DNA from: Bradyrhizobium frederickii
Lineage (GTDB): Bacteria; Pseudomonadota; Alphaproteobacteria; Rhizobiales; Xanthobacteraceae
DNA: 64,000 bases
Assembly: GCF_004570865.1 (NCBI RefSeq)
Contig: NZ_SPQS01000024.1
Location: forward strand, 1-64,000
Direction of reading: 5' to 3'
Shown: positions 15,878-24,321 of the stretch, one piece after another
Layout: every line of letters begins with the position of its first letter
Position numbering within the stretch: the first letter of the stretch is position 1
Notes under the pieces: model-generated
Databases searched by the model: none
What the model was told of the DNA's origin: nothing
What the model saw: only the letters and a program-made list of their open reading frames with translations
Position numbers and translations under genes: made by a program

Positions 15878-17065
15878 CTAGCCCGGTCCCACCTTCCGCT
15901 GGCACAGTGCCGCCACCGCGCCCAGCGCCAGCAGCGCCGCCGATACGTTGAGCGCGTAGCTCAAGCTTCCCAGCGCATCCGTGATCGCGCCGACCACGAT
16001 CGGCCCCAGTGTCTGGCCGACGCCGAACGAGATCGTCATCGCCGCGATCGCGGTCGGCCACACCTCCGGCGGATAGTTGAAGCGCACGAAGGCGGTGGTC
16101 GAGCCGACCACGGCGAAGAAGGCGACGCCGAACACGATCGCCGAGACCGCAAGCCAAGCCGGCGAATGCCCGAGCATCGGCAAGGCCGCAGCCAATGCGT
16201 TGGTGCCGAGGATGATGGCGGTGGCGAGCCCGCCGCGATCGAGCGCAAGCACGCCGCGCCAGGCCCAGGGCGTGACGAAGGCGCTCAGACCAATGAGGCC
16301 CCAAAATCCCGCCTGCGCCGCGGCCCCGCCGCCGCCGTCGCGCACATAGGCGATCATGAAGGTCATGTAGGCGATGTAGCCGGCGCCGAACAGGAAGTAG
16401 CTCGCGAGGTAGATCAGCACGGGCAGGATCGCGAACGAGGCGTGACCGGCTTCCGAGAAGCGGACATTGCTCTCGATCCGGATCAGGAACAGCGGGATCG
16501 TCATCGCAACCGAGAGCAGCGTCAGCGCCCACCACACGATCCACCACGAGCCCGGCCCGAAATATTGCAGCGTGAACGGGGCGATCAGCCCTGAGGACAG
16601 AATGCCGATGCCGGGTCCGGCATAGAACAGGCTGAGCAGGAAATTGGCCCGCGCGGGCTGCGACTGGGCAATGGTGGCGGCGAGCGCGCCGCCGGCGACG
16701 AAGCCGGCCGCGGCACCGAGGCCCAGCACGAGCCGCGCCAGGCTCAGCGCGACGAAATTCCCCGTCAGCGCGCAAGTCGCGAGCGCGGCAACGCAGGCCA
16801 GGGTTCCGCCGCGGATCGCGGCCGACCAGCCGACGCGGTGGATCAGGCGGGACGCTGCAAGCGCGCCCACGAGATAGCCGACGGCGTTGATGGTGTTCAT
16901 GAATCCGGCCGCCGAGTAGGACCACCCGAGGTCCTCCCGCATGTCGGGCAGCACCAGCGCATAGGCAAAGCGGCCGATGCCGAGGCCGACGGTGGCGGCC
17001 AGCGACAGCGTCAGGATCAGCCGCGCGGGATGCGCGTAGGGCGGGGCGCGGTCAGGGGCGTGCAA
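15878..17065 (-). CDS. MFS transporter, YbfB/YjiJ family
   Basis: The protein has twelve predicted membrane helices and the YbfB/YjiJ-type opening GLGIGRFAYALVLPDMREDLGWSY (split here as GLGIGRFAYALVLPDM and REDLGWSY). Later blocks include FFAVVGSTTAFVRFNYPPEVWP. The longest frame starts at 17182, but this ATG is part of the conserved CATTCCGG end of repeat C2. I prefer the TTG at 17065 (MHAPDRAPPYAHPARL), with GGAG about ten bases upstream, giving 395 residues, a normal MFS length. The substrate is unknown. Confidence 0.88.
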   Translation of the reverse strand: MHAPDRAPPYAHPARLILTLSLAATVGLGIGRFAYALVLPDMREDLGWSYSAAGFMNTINAVGYLVGALAASRLIHRVGWSAAIRGGTLACVAALATCALTGNFVALSLARLVLGLGAAAGFVAGGALAATIAQSQPARANFLLSLFYAGPGIGILSSGLIAPFTLQYFGPGSWWIVWWALTLLSVAMTIPLFLIRIESNVRFSEAGHASFAILPVLIYLASYFLFGAGYIAYMTFMIAYVRDGGGGAAAQAGFWGLIGLSAFVTPWAWRGVLALDRGGLATAIILGTNALAAALPMLGHSPAWLAVSAIVFGVAFFAVVGSTTAFVRFNYPPEVWPTAIAAMTISFGVGQTLGPIVVGAITDALGSLSYALNVSAALLALGAVAALCQRKVGPG

Positions 17066-17177
17066 GGGGGTACTCCGGCGTATCGCAGTGTGGCAGGCCC
17101 CGCCCGCCTTGCACAGCCGCACCCCGGCAATGGTGTCTTGCCAAGCGCGCAACGCCGCTCTAGCACTCCGGCCGGCC

Positions 17178-17274
17178 GTCATTCCGGGGCGCGCGCAGCG
17201 CGAGCCCGGAATCCATAACTCCGGCTGGTGGTTATGGATTCCGGGCCCGCGCCAAGGGGCGCGTCCCGGAATGA
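17178..17274. repeat. Intergenic paired-palindrome repeat, family C copy 2
   Basis: It begins GTCATTCCGGGGCGCGCGCA with GCGCGAGCCCGGAATCCATAA and ends TTATGGATTCCGGGCCCGC with GCGTCCCGGAATGAC. It lies between the divergent MFS and leuB genes, so both promoters must work around it; the leuB start is 28 bases past its end. Confidence 0.87.
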
Positions 17275-17301
17275 CGAGAGAGGATCAAGAAGGACACGAC
17301 C

Positions 17302-18414
17302 ATGGCGACCCACAAACTGCTGCTGCTTCCCGGCGACGGTATCGGCCCCGAAGTGATGGGCGAGGTGAAGCGGCTGATCGATTGGCTCAATTCGGCCGGG
17401 ATCGCCAGCTTCGAGACCGATACCGGCCTTGTCGGCGGCTCCGCCTATGACGCGCACAAGGTGTCGATCTCCGAGGGCGACATGGCCAAGGCGCTTGCCG
17501 CCGACGCCATCATCTTCGGCGCGGTCGGCGGCCCGAAATGGGATGCCGTTCCTTACGAGGTGCGCCCGGAAGCCGGCCTCTTGCGCCTGCGCAAGGATCT
17601 CGCTCTGTTCGCGAACCTGCGTCCCGCCGTGTGCTATCCGGCGCTGGCCGAGGCCTCGAGCCTGAAGCGCGAGGCGGTCGAGGGCCTCGACATCATGATC
17701 GTGCGCGAGCTCACCGGCGGCGTCTATTTCGGCGAGCCCAAGACCATCACCGACCTCGGCAACGGCCAGAAGCGCGCCATCGATACCCAGGTCTACGACA
17801 CCTATGAGATCGAGCGCATCGGCCGCGTCGCCTTCGAGCTTGCCAGGAAGCGCAAGAACAAGGTGACGTCGATGGAGAAGCGCAACGTCATGAAGTCGGG
17901 CGTGCTCTGGAACGAGGTCATGACGGCCGTCCACAAGCGCGAATACCCTGATGTCACGCTCGAGCATCAGCTCGCCGATTCCGGCGGCATGATGCTGGTG
18001 AAATGGCCGAAGCAGTTCGACGTCATCGTCACCGACAATCTGTTCGGCGACATGCTGTCCGACATCGCGGCGATGCTGACGGGCTCGCTCGGCATGCTGC
18101 CCTCGGCTTCGCTCGGCGAGGTGGATGTGAAGACCAAGAAGCGCAAGGCGCTGTACGAGCCCGTGCACGGCTCGGCCCCTGACATCGCCGGCAAGGGCCT
18201 TGCCAATCCGATCGCGATGATCTCGTCCTTCGGCATGGCACTGCGCTATTCCTTCGACATGGGCGCGCTCGCCGACAAGGTCGATGCCGCGATCGCCGCG
18301 GTGCTCGCCAGCGGCCTGCGCACCGCCGACATCAAGTCGGAAGGGACGACCGCTGCCTCCACCACGCAGATGGGCGAAGCGATCCTGAAGGAATTGCAGA
18401 AGCTGCACGCGTAA
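17302..18414 (+). CDS. leuB: 3-isopropylmalate dehydrogenase
   Basis: LeuB oxidatively decarboxylates 3-isopropylmalate in leucine biosynthesis. The 370-residue protein begins HKLLLLPGDGIGPEVMGEV, has the substrate-binding arginines in GLLRLRKDLALFANLRPA and RELTGGVYFGEPK, and ends with the metal and NAD motifs DNLFGDMLSDIAAML and YEPVHGSAPDIAGKGLANP. Length is standard. leuC and leuD are at 28.5-29.9 and 25.2-25.8 kb on the other strand, so the leu genes are scattered, as is common in this group. A hexapeptide acetyltransferase gene follows 26 bases downstream. Confidence 0.97.
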   Translation: MATHKLLLLPGDGIGPEVMGEVKRLIDWLNSAGIASFETDTGLVGGSAYDAHKVSISEGDMAKALAADAIIFGAVGGPKWDAVPYEVRPEAGLLRLRKDLALFANLRPAVCYPALAEASSLKREAVEGLDIMIVRELTGGVYFGEPKTITDLGNGQKRAIDTQVYDTYEIERIGRVAFELARKRKNKVTSMEKRNVMKSGVLWNEVMTAVHKREYPDVTLEHQLADSGGMMLVKWPKQFDVIVTDNLFGDMLSDIAAMLTGSLGMLPSASLGEVDVKTKKRKALYEPVHGSAPDIAGKGLANPIAMISSFGMALRYSFDMGALADKVDAAIAAVLASGLRTADIKSEGTTAASTTQMGEAILKELQKLHA

Positions 18415-18440
18415 GCGATCTGTTTCTCGGAGCCCGCCTC

Positions 18441-19091
18441 ATGGATGCCTCTTCCCGACCCAAGATCGCGGAAACCATCGTCCATGAAACGGTGCGCCTG
18501 CGCGAGGCGCAGATCGGGCGTCGTTGCGAGGTGCTCGCCAACACGCGCATCGAATATGCCTCGCTCGGCGACTACTCCTACCTGGGCGAGAATTGCGACG
18601 TCGCCGACGCTGTGATCGGCAAGTTCACGGCCATCGCCAATTCGGTGCGGATCGGCGCGCCCAATCATCCGATGGGCCGGCCGTCCCAGCATCGCTTCAC
18701 CTACTGCCCCGAATATTACGATGCGAGCGCGACGCGTGACCGTGACTTCTTCGCGGAGCGCCGCGGCGACCGCGTCATCGTCGGCAATGACGTCTGGATC
18801 GGGCACGCCGCCATCCTGCTGCCTGGCGTGAGCGTCGGCGACGGCGCGGTGATTGCCGCAGGCGCCGTCGTCAGCCGCGATGTCGAGCCCTACACCATCG
18901 TCGGCGGCGTTCCCGCGCGTCCCATCCGCAGGCGCTTTGCCGAGTCCGTCGCGGTAAGCCTGCGCCGGATCGCCTGGTGGGATTGGCCGGATGCGCTCAT
19001 CTTCGAGCGCCTCGGCGATTTCCGCTCCGAGGCGATCGAAGAATTCTGCGGGCGTTACGATCCGGCATTTGCTTCAGCCGCGGAATCGTAG
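18441..19091 (+). CDS. Hexapeptide-repeat acetyltransferase (xenobiotic/phosphonate-type LbH family)
   Basis: The 216-residue protein has left-handed beta-helix repeats in two blocks, LGDYSYLGENCDVADAVIG and VGNDVWIGHAAILLPGVSV, followed by GAVVSRDVEPYTIVGGVPARP, the standard end of acyl-CoA-dependent hexapeptide transferases. A central insertion carries the likely catalytic His (APNHPMGRPSQHRF). It resembles the transferases annotated near phosphonate-metabolism genes and the chloramphenicol-acetyltransferase-like XAT group. No phosphonate genes are nearby and the acceptor is unknown. It follows leuB by 26 bases and may be its co-transcript; a bidirectional terminator follows. Confidence 0.85.
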   Translation: MDASSRPKIAETIVHETVRLREAQIGRRCEVLANTRIEYASLGDYSYLGENCDVADAVIGKFTAIANSVRIGAPNHPMGRPSQHRFTYCPEYYDASATRDRDFFAERRGDRVIVGNDVWIGHAAILLPGVSVGDGAVIAAGAVVSRDVEPYTIVGGVPARPIRRRFAESVAVSLRRIAWWDWPDALIFERLGDFRSEAIEEFCGRYDPAFASAAES

Positions 19092-19112
19092 GGCGGCATC
19101 GCGAACCAAACG

Positions 19113-19142
19113 AAAATGGCCGGGCGTGAGCCCGGCCATTTT
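19113..19142. terminator. Bidirectional intrinsic terminator
   Basis: A perfect 13-base stem, AAAATGGCCGGGC with GCCCGGCCATTTT, and a four-base loop lie between the convergent acetyltransferase and small exported-protein genes. A-run and T-run flank the GC stem, so it can end transcripts from both strands. Confidence 0.9.
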
Positions 19143-19165
19143 GATTCGGGTCGCCTTGCGTCCGC

Positions 19166-19555
19166 TCAGTACAGCGGGAAGCTCTGCGGATAGCCGCCGA
19201 CGTCCTGCGGCGGCGAGAGCGGCTGGCGGTCGATCGGGCGGTTGAGATTCTCGCGCGCGAAGGACGGATAGCCCACGGCCGGCGGGAAGGCGTAGTCGCT
19301 GAACTTGCGGTCGCCCGGGTTGACCTCGGTGCCGCCGTCGAGCCAGGAGCGCTTGCTGACATAGATGCGGGTGCGGCCCTGCTGGTAGACGGCGTTGGGG
19401 CCGCTCGGGCCGTAATAGGGCCGGCCGCGCTCGTCATAGCGCTTGGTCTTGTTGTCGGCCGAGGCCGGCGTCGCCAAGAACACGGCAGAGGACATGGCAA
19501 TCACGGCGCCCGCAGCAAACAAGGTCGCCAATTTGGCAGAGAATTTCGAGCTCAT
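19166..19555 (-). CDS. Small exported hypothetical protein
   Basis: From the ATG at 19555, with AGGGGA seven bases upstream, the protein is 129 residues. The signal peptide is MSSKFSAKLATLFAAGAVIA followed by MSSAVFLATPASA. The mature part is Pro/Tyr/Asp-rich (RYDERGRPYYGPSGPNAVYQ, VGYPSFARENLNRPIDRQPL) with no cysteines and no motif I recognise. A periplasmic or surface role is the most that can be said. The longer frame from 19594 adds an unlikely 13-residue extension. Confidence 0.8.
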   Translation of the reverse strand: MSSKFSAKLATLFAAGAVIAMSSAVFLATPASADNKTKRYDERGRPYYGPSGPNAVYQQGRTRIYVSKRSWLDGGTEVNPGDRKFSDYAFPPAVGYPSFARENLNRPIDRQPLSPPQDVGGYPQSFPLY

Positions 19556-19711
19556 CACGTCCCCTTCAAGCGGCGCACCGCCAGTCGATTTCACCCCATA
19601 CTAGCCCGGCCGGGGTCGGCGCAACTAGGTCTATTGGGTCACACCGGCGCGGAATAATCGTGGCCGCCGGCAAAAGTTGCATCAATACCAGCCACTTGAG
19701 CTTGATGCCGA

Positions 19712-20506
19712 TCAAAGCGCCCCGCGCAATTGCGCATTCGCGGCGCCCAGCAGCCAGTCCTGAGAGCCGGCAAGGTCGCAAGCACGGCGCTTCAGCTCGG
19801 CCTGGGCGAACAGGCCCGCCAGCTTCGGCTCGTTGCCGGAGGTCAAGAGCGTCAGCCGGTTCAGCGTGCAGGCGATGGCCGCGCGCTGGGCGGGCAGGGT
19901 GTCGCCCTGGCAGGAGAAGCCGGAGATCTGCAAGGCGGGCTCCTCGCTGCGCTTGAGGTAGCCGAGGCAGGCCCGCGCACCCTCCGCTGCGGCGACCGGC
20001 CGGAACAGCGCCACGGGCCCGAATTTCGTCTCGATCAGGCCGGCCTGCTCGAGCGGGGCCGCCGCGTTCAGTCCCATCTGGACGGCAAGGTCCATCGCTA
20101 CAGGACGGGTCACGTCGAATTCGCCGCCCTGCCGGTAAATCTCGAGCTCGGCCAGCACCTTGTCCGCTTCGCCGGTCCAGCGCATGACGTCGCGTCGGCC
20201 GCCTTCGGGATGCCGGAGGATGATGTAAGAGGCTGTTTTCTCTGACGAAACAAGCCGGCTGAGGGCGAAGGCCGGATGCGAGCGGTCGGCCACGCTCCAG
20301 GTGGGTTTCGGCGCCAGCTCATCGTCGCGCAGATCAGGCAGCTGGCCCAGCGCCGCAAGGCCCAGGATGGCAAACAGAGCGAGCGTCCCCACATAGGCGA
20401 CGAGCCGCGCCAGCGTGCCGACGACCTCGTCGGCGAAGGCCGCCAATGCCAGATGGAGACTGGTCCGGGTCGAGATTGCGGCCGTGCTGGCCTCGGGCGA
20501 ATGCAT
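19712..20506 (-). CDS. Hypothetical membrane-anchored protein
   Basis: The 264-residue protein has one hydrophobic segment (LVAYVGTLALFAILGLAALG, about residues 37-56) preceded by a short cytoplasmic part, so the bulk is probably periplasmic. Later sequence includes SEKTASYIILRHPEGGRRD and CLGYLKRSEEPALQISGFSC, the latter with paired cysteines. I recognise no family with certainty. It is divergent from asd, with 116 bases between starts. Confidence 0.75.
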   Translation of the reverse strand: MHSPEASTAAISTRTSLHLALAAFADEVVGTLARLVAYVGTLALFAILGLAALGQLPDLRDDELAPKPTWSVADRSHPAFALSRLVSSEKTASYIILRHPEGGRRDVMRWTGEADKVLAELEIYRQGGEFDVTRPVAMDLAVQMGLNAAAPLEQAGLIETKFGPVALFRPVAAAEGARACLGYLKRSEEPALQISGFSCQGDTLPAQRAAIACTLNRLTLLTSGNEPKLAGLFAQAELKRRACDLAGSQDWLLGAANAQLRGAL

Positions 20507-20622
20507 CCACGGCCTTCCGGCATGGTCCCACGTTGTCTTGAGGCCGGTTCTCGCATAGAAGCGCTGCTCTTCCTGTTTAAGCGTCAGCTTCAGGAACGGG
20601 CTTTTTCACCGGAGAGTGAACG

Positions 20623-21657
20623 ATGGGTTACAAAGTCGCAGTCGTCGGCGCGACCGGCAATGTCGGACGGGAAATGCTCAACATCCTGGATGAGCGCAAG
20701 TTCCCCGCTGACGAGGTCGTGGCCCTGGCGTCACGCCGCAGCATGGGCGTCGAGGTCTCCTATGGCGACCGCACCCTGAAGGTGAAAGCGCTCGAGCATT
20801 ACGACTTCTCCGACGTCGACATCTGCCTGATGTCGGCGGGCGGCGCGGTGTCGAAGGAATGGTCGCCGAAGATCGGCGCCGCCGGCGCTGTGGTGATCGA
20901 CAATTCCTCGGCCTGGCGCATGGATCCGGACGTGCCGCTGATCGTGCCGGAAGTGAACGCGGCCGCGACCGAAGGCTTCAAGAAGAAGAACATCATCGCC
21001 AATCCGAACTGCTCGACCGCGCAGCTCGTGGTCGCGCTCAAGCCCCTGCACGACAAGGCCGGTATCAAGCGCGTCGTGGTCTCGACCTATCAATCGGTCT
21101 CGGGCGCCGGCAAGGACGCGATGGACGAATTGTTCTCGCAGACCAAGGCCGTCTACACCAACAGCGAGATCGTCAATAAGAAGTTTCCCGCGCGCATCGC
21201 CTTCAACGTCATCCCCCAGATCGACGTCTTCATGGAGGACGGCTACACCAAGGAAGAGTGGAAGATGATGGCGGAGACCAAGAAGATCCTTGATCCCAAG
21301 ATCAAGCTCACCGCCACCTGCGTGCGTGTGCCGGTGTTCGTCGGCCATTCCGAGGCCGTCAACATCGAGTTCGAGAATCCGATCAGCGCGGACGAAGCCC
21401 GCGAGATCCTGCGCAAGGCGCCCGGCTGCCTCGTCATCGACAAGCAGGAGCCCGGCGGCTACGCCACGCCGTATGAGGCGGCCGGCGAGGACGCGACCTA
21501 TATCAGCCGCATCCGCGAGGACGCGACGGTGGAGAACGGCCTCGTGCTGTGGTGCGTGTCGGACAATTTGCGCAAGGGCGCAGCCCTCAACGCGATCCAG
21601 ATCGCGGAAGTCCTGATCAACCGCAAGCTGATCACCGCGAAGAAGAAGGCGGCCTGA
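20623..21657 (+). CDS. asd: Aspartate-semialdehyde dehydrogenase
   Basis: Asd reduces aspartyl-4-phosphate to aspartate semialdehyde, feeding lysine/DAP, threonine and methionine synthesis. The 344-residue protein has the NADP motif AVVGATGNVGREML, the active-site Cys in NPNCSTAQLVVAL, and the family pattern TYQSVSGAGKDAMDEL. The ribosome binding site GGAGAG lies seven bases before the ATG. dapF, a later enzyme of the same branch, is at 37.7 kb. Confidence 0.97.
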   Translation: MGYKVAVVGATGNVGREMLNILDERKFPADEVVALASRRSMGVEVSYGDRTLKVKALEHYDFSDVDICLMSAGGAVSKEWSPKIGAAGAVVIDNSSAWRMDPDVPLIVPEVNAAATEGFKKKNIIANPNCSTAQLVVALKPLHDKAGIKRVVVSTYQSVSGAGKDAMDELFSQTKAVYTNSEIVNKKFPARIAFNVIPQIDVFMEDGYTKEEWKMMAETKKILDPKIKLTATCVRVPVFVGHSEAVNIEFENPISADEAREILRKAPGCLVIDKQEPGGYATPYEAAGEDATYISRIREDATVENGLVLWCVSDNLRKGAALNAIQIAEVLINRKLITAKKKAA

Positions 21658-21671
21658 CGCTGCTGTAGCTG

Positions 21672-21812
21672 CGTAGTGTGGGTTAGCATTGCGGATGCGC
21701 GAAGCGCAATCCGCTGGGCGTAACCCACCTCTTTGGTATCCGCAGTGACAGAAGTGGTGGGTTACGCCGTGCGAACTCCGCTTCGCGGAGTCGCAGGGCT
21801 AACCCACCCTAC
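21672..21812. repeat. Intergenic paired-palindrome repeat, family G copy 1
   Basis: It opens GTAGTGTGGGTTAGCATTG with GCGCAATCCGCTGGGCGTAA, and closes GTGGGTTACGCCGTGCG with CGGAGTCGCAGGGCTAACCC and ACCCTACG. It lies between the convergent asd and carbonic anhydrase genes and ends four bases before the latter. A related element is at 51925. Confidence 0.75.
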
Positions 21813-21816
21813 GAAT

Positions 21817-22461
21817 TCAAGCCACGCTTCGCGCGTTCTTGAATTCCTTCGCGACCTTGTCCAGCACGAACAGCGATCCCTCTGCGACGCCGAAATAGGC
21901 GCCGTGGGTCTGCATCTGCCCTGACTCCACGGCCTTGCGCACGAACGGGAAGGTCATCAGGTTTTCCAGGCTGCGGAACACTGCGGCCTTCTCGATGCGC
22001 TCGACGAATTGCGCCATGGTTTCGTGGTCGCGCTGCTCCACCACCTCGCCGGGCTTGATGAACATCTGCATCCATTTGCCGATGAAGTCGCCCGGCGTCA
22101 GCGGCTCGATCTTGTCGACGAAGGCGCGGATGCCGCCGCATTGCGCGTGGCCGAGCACCACGATGTGCTTCACCTTCAGCACCGTCACCGCATATTCCAG
22201 CGCCGCCGAGACGCCATGGGCGTTGCCGTCGGGCTGATACACCGGCACCAGGTTGGCGATGTTGCGGACCACGAACAATTCGCCCGGGCCGACGTCGAAG
22301 ATCACCTCGGGCGAGACGCGGCTGTCGCAGCAGCCGATCACCATCACTTCCGGGAACTGTCCCTTCACCGACAGCTCGCGATAGCGGCTCTGCTCTGTCG
22401 GCAGCCGCTGGGTGGCGAAGGCCTTGTAGCCTTCCAGCAAATGCTTCGGGAATGTCATCAT
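21817..22461 (-). CDS. Beta-class carbonic anhydrase
   Basis: The 214-residue enzyme interconverts CO2 and bicarbonate. The zinc ligands and catalytic dyad are present: the first Cys with Asp-Ser-Arg in VIGCCDSRVSPE, then His and Cys in VLGHAQCGGIRAF. The phrase FVVRNIANLVP is also characteristic. No signal peptide is present, so it should be cytoplasmic. It is divergent from the CitE-like gene with 111 bases between starts. Confidence 0.96.
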   Translation of the reverse strand: MMTFPKHLLEGYKAFATQRLPTEQSRYRELSVKGQFPEVMVIGCCDSRVSPEVIFDVGPGELFVVRNIANLVPVYQPDGNAHGVSAALEYAVTVLKVKHIVVLGHAQCGGIRAFVDKIEPLTPGDFIGKWMQMFIKPGEVVEQRDHETMAQFVERIEKAAVFRSLENLMTFPFVRKAVESGQMQTHGAYFGVAEGSLFVLDKVAKEFKNARSVA

Positions 22462-22572
22462 GGCCCATGCCTAATCATATACCGCCGGGGCGAACAAGCC
22501 TTTCGAATGGGCAGGCCAAGTGCTATCGGCTCCGGCCAGAATAGGTTCGAGGAAACTGGAAGGAACGCTCGC

Positions 22573-23454
22573 ATGACCCGCCCGCGCCGCAGCCATCTGT
22601 TCATGCCCGGCTCCAATCCCCGTGCGCTGGAAAAGGCGCGCAATCTCCCCGCCGATGGCCTGATCCTGGATCTGGAAGATTCCGTCGCCCCGGACGCCAA
22701 GGCGGTGGCGCGCGACGGCATCGCCGCCGCAATCGCAGCCAGGGGTTTTGGCAAGCGCGAGATCCTGATCCGCACCAACGGCCTCGACACGCCCTGGTGG
22801 GCCGACGACGTCGCGATGGCCGCCAAGGCCTCGCCCGACGGCATCCTGGTTCCAAAAGTTTCAAGCATCGAGGATCTCGACACGATCGGCCTCCGCCTCA
22901 CCGAGCTCGGCGCCGCGTCGACGGTGAAGGTCTGGGCCATGATCGAGACCGCGCGCGCCGTGCTGCATGCGGAGGAGCTGGCCGAGGCCGGGCGCGATCC
23001 ATCGCGGCGCCTCGCTGGCTTCGTGTTCGGCCCGAACGACATCTCGCGCGAGACCCGGATCAGGATGCTGCCCGGCCGCGCCGCGATGATTCCGATGATC
23101 ACCCATTGCATCCTGGCAACGCGCGCCCATGGGCTCGAGATTCTCGACGGCCCCTACAGCGATATCGCCAATTCCGACGGCTTCGCCACCGAATGCGCGC
23201 AGGGCCGCGATCTCGGCTTCGACGGCAAGACGCTGATCCATCCCTCGCAGATCGACGCCTGCAACGCGATCTTCACGCCGCCCGAGGAGGAGGTCGCGCG
23301 CGCGCGAAAGATCATCGCGGCGTTCGAGCTGCCGGAGAACGCCTCGCGCGGCGCGATCCGCCTCGATGGCGCGATGGTGGAGCGCCTGCACGCCGACATG
23401 GCCAGGCGCACGATCGCCATCGCGGACGCGATCGCCGCGATGGGGAAGGGCTGA
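22573..23454 (+). CDS. HpcH/HpaI aldolase, CitE-like CoA ester lyase
   Basis: From the ATG at 22573 the protein is 293 residues. It has the CitE/Mcl barrel: RSHLFMPGSNPRALEKA, LILDLEDSVAP (Mg-binding Glu/Asp), ILIRTNGLDTPWW with the CoA/substrate Arg, VKVWAMIETARAV, and FDGKTLIHPSQIDACN. These enzymes cleave or form CoA esters of hydroxyacids such as malyl-CoA or citramalyl-CoA, and a standalone CitE without CitDF does not belong to citrate lyase. The exact substrate is unknown. The longer open frame from 22009 is a shadow of the carbonic anhydrase gene. Confidence 0.88.
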   Translation: MTRPRRSHLFMPGSNPRALEKARNLPADGLILDLEDSVAPDAKAVARDGIAAAIAARGFGKREILIRTNGLDTPWWADDVAMAAKASPDGILVPKVSSIEDLDTIGLRLTELGAASTVKVWAMIETARAVLHAEELAEAGRDPSRRLAGFVFGPNDISRETRIRMLPGRAAMIPMITHCILATRAHGLEILDGPYSDIANSDGFATECAQGRDLGFDGKTLIHPSQIDACNAIFTPPEEEVARARKIIAAFELPENASRGAIRLDGAMVERLHADMARRTIAIADAIAAMGKG

Positions 23455-23633
23455 GGCGTCCCCGCTCTGTGTCGGCGACCGAACGCTTGCTGCTCGCGGC
23501 TTTGCTGCGAATTCAGCAGCAGCGTCGCAGCGTCATTCTTCTAGCCTTAGCGAGTCGTCGCAGATTTCTCGATAAATCCGCATCCTTGGAGGCTTTTTGA
23601 ACGCCCCAGGACATTTTGGGTACGAGACGCGCC

Positions 23634-24053
23634 TCAGCGCGGCACGACGTCGGTGCGCTCGAGCGACTCCAGGGTCGAGGCATTGGCGCAATAGCCGTGG
23701 TAATTCTCCGCGGCGGTGCCGTCGGCGAGATCGCGGTCGCATTGTCCCTTGTGGTTGCACAGCGAGCAAACCCGCTCGAGGTCGCGGAGCAGCAGTGGCT
23801 GCGCGCGGCCGAGGCCTTCGGCGCTGATGCCGAGCTGCTCCAGCATTTTGGGCAGCTCGTCGGCTGAATGCTGGCCGTGGCGGACCAGCTCCTCCAGATC
23901 GTCTGGCGCGATCCTCAAGTCGTTCGCGATCCGGTCGAAATCGGCGCGATCGAGCTGACGCATCTCGTTTATCTCGCGGCGGTGCTTCAGCCAGTCGGCA
24001 AAGGACTCGATGAGGTCCTGGACGACGGGATAAGGCCTGCTTGCGGTGCTCAT
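23634..24053 (-). CDS. Cysteine-containing DUF6455-type protein
   Basis: From the ATG at 24053 the protein is 139 residues and soluble. The N-terminal half is helical (LIESFADWLKHRREINEMRQ) and acidic; the C-terminal half has CSLCNHKGQCDRD, a CX2CX5C cluster, followed by GYCANASTLESL. Four cysteines in this layout fit the small DUF6455 family, for which a metal or iron-sulfur centre is plausible but unproven. The longer frame to 24476 runs through repeat E1 and is not real. The gene stands alone between the lyase gene and repeat E1. Confidence 0.8.
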   Translation of the reverse strand: MSTASRPYPVVQDLIESFADWLKHRREINEMRQLDRADFDRIANDLRIAPDDLEELVRHGQHSADELPKMLEQLGISAEGLGRAQPLLLRDLERVCSLCNHKGQCDRDLADGTAAENYHGYCANASTLESLERTDVVPR

Positions 24054-24156
24054 GGAAAGCTCCCTTCGGACGGCGGAATTGGAGCGAATTAAGCACAATG
24101 ATGCAGGGGCGCGTTGCGCTGGATCAAACTGGGAAGGGGCCGCGGCCTCCGCTGCA

Positions 24157-24300
24157 CCTCTCCCGCTTGCGGGAGAGGTCGACGCGTCGCGGGCGATGCG
24201 AAGCATCCTCCAGCGCGTCGGGTGAGGGTTTTCTCCTCTTGGGGATTGTCCCATTGCGGAAACACCCTCTCCCCAACCCTCTCCCGCAAGCGGGAGAGGG
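24157..24300. repeat. Intergenic paired-palindrome repeat, family E copy 1
   Basis: The left end CCTCTCCCGCTTGCGGGAGAGG is itself a hairpin; the right end reads CCCTCTCCCGCAAGCGGGAGAGGG (each split copy of the same palindrome). Between are GGGTGAGGGTTTTCTCCTC and ACACCCTCTCCCCAACC. Copies at 25921, 34260, 46231 and 58626. Confidence 0.88.
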
Positions 24301-24321
24301 AGTGCACCTCCAGCGCGGCAG

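Noticed and set aside
22573..23454. Citrate lyase beta chain
   Set aside because: No citrate lyase alpha or gamma genes are nearby; standalone CitE-like proteins act on other CoA esters.
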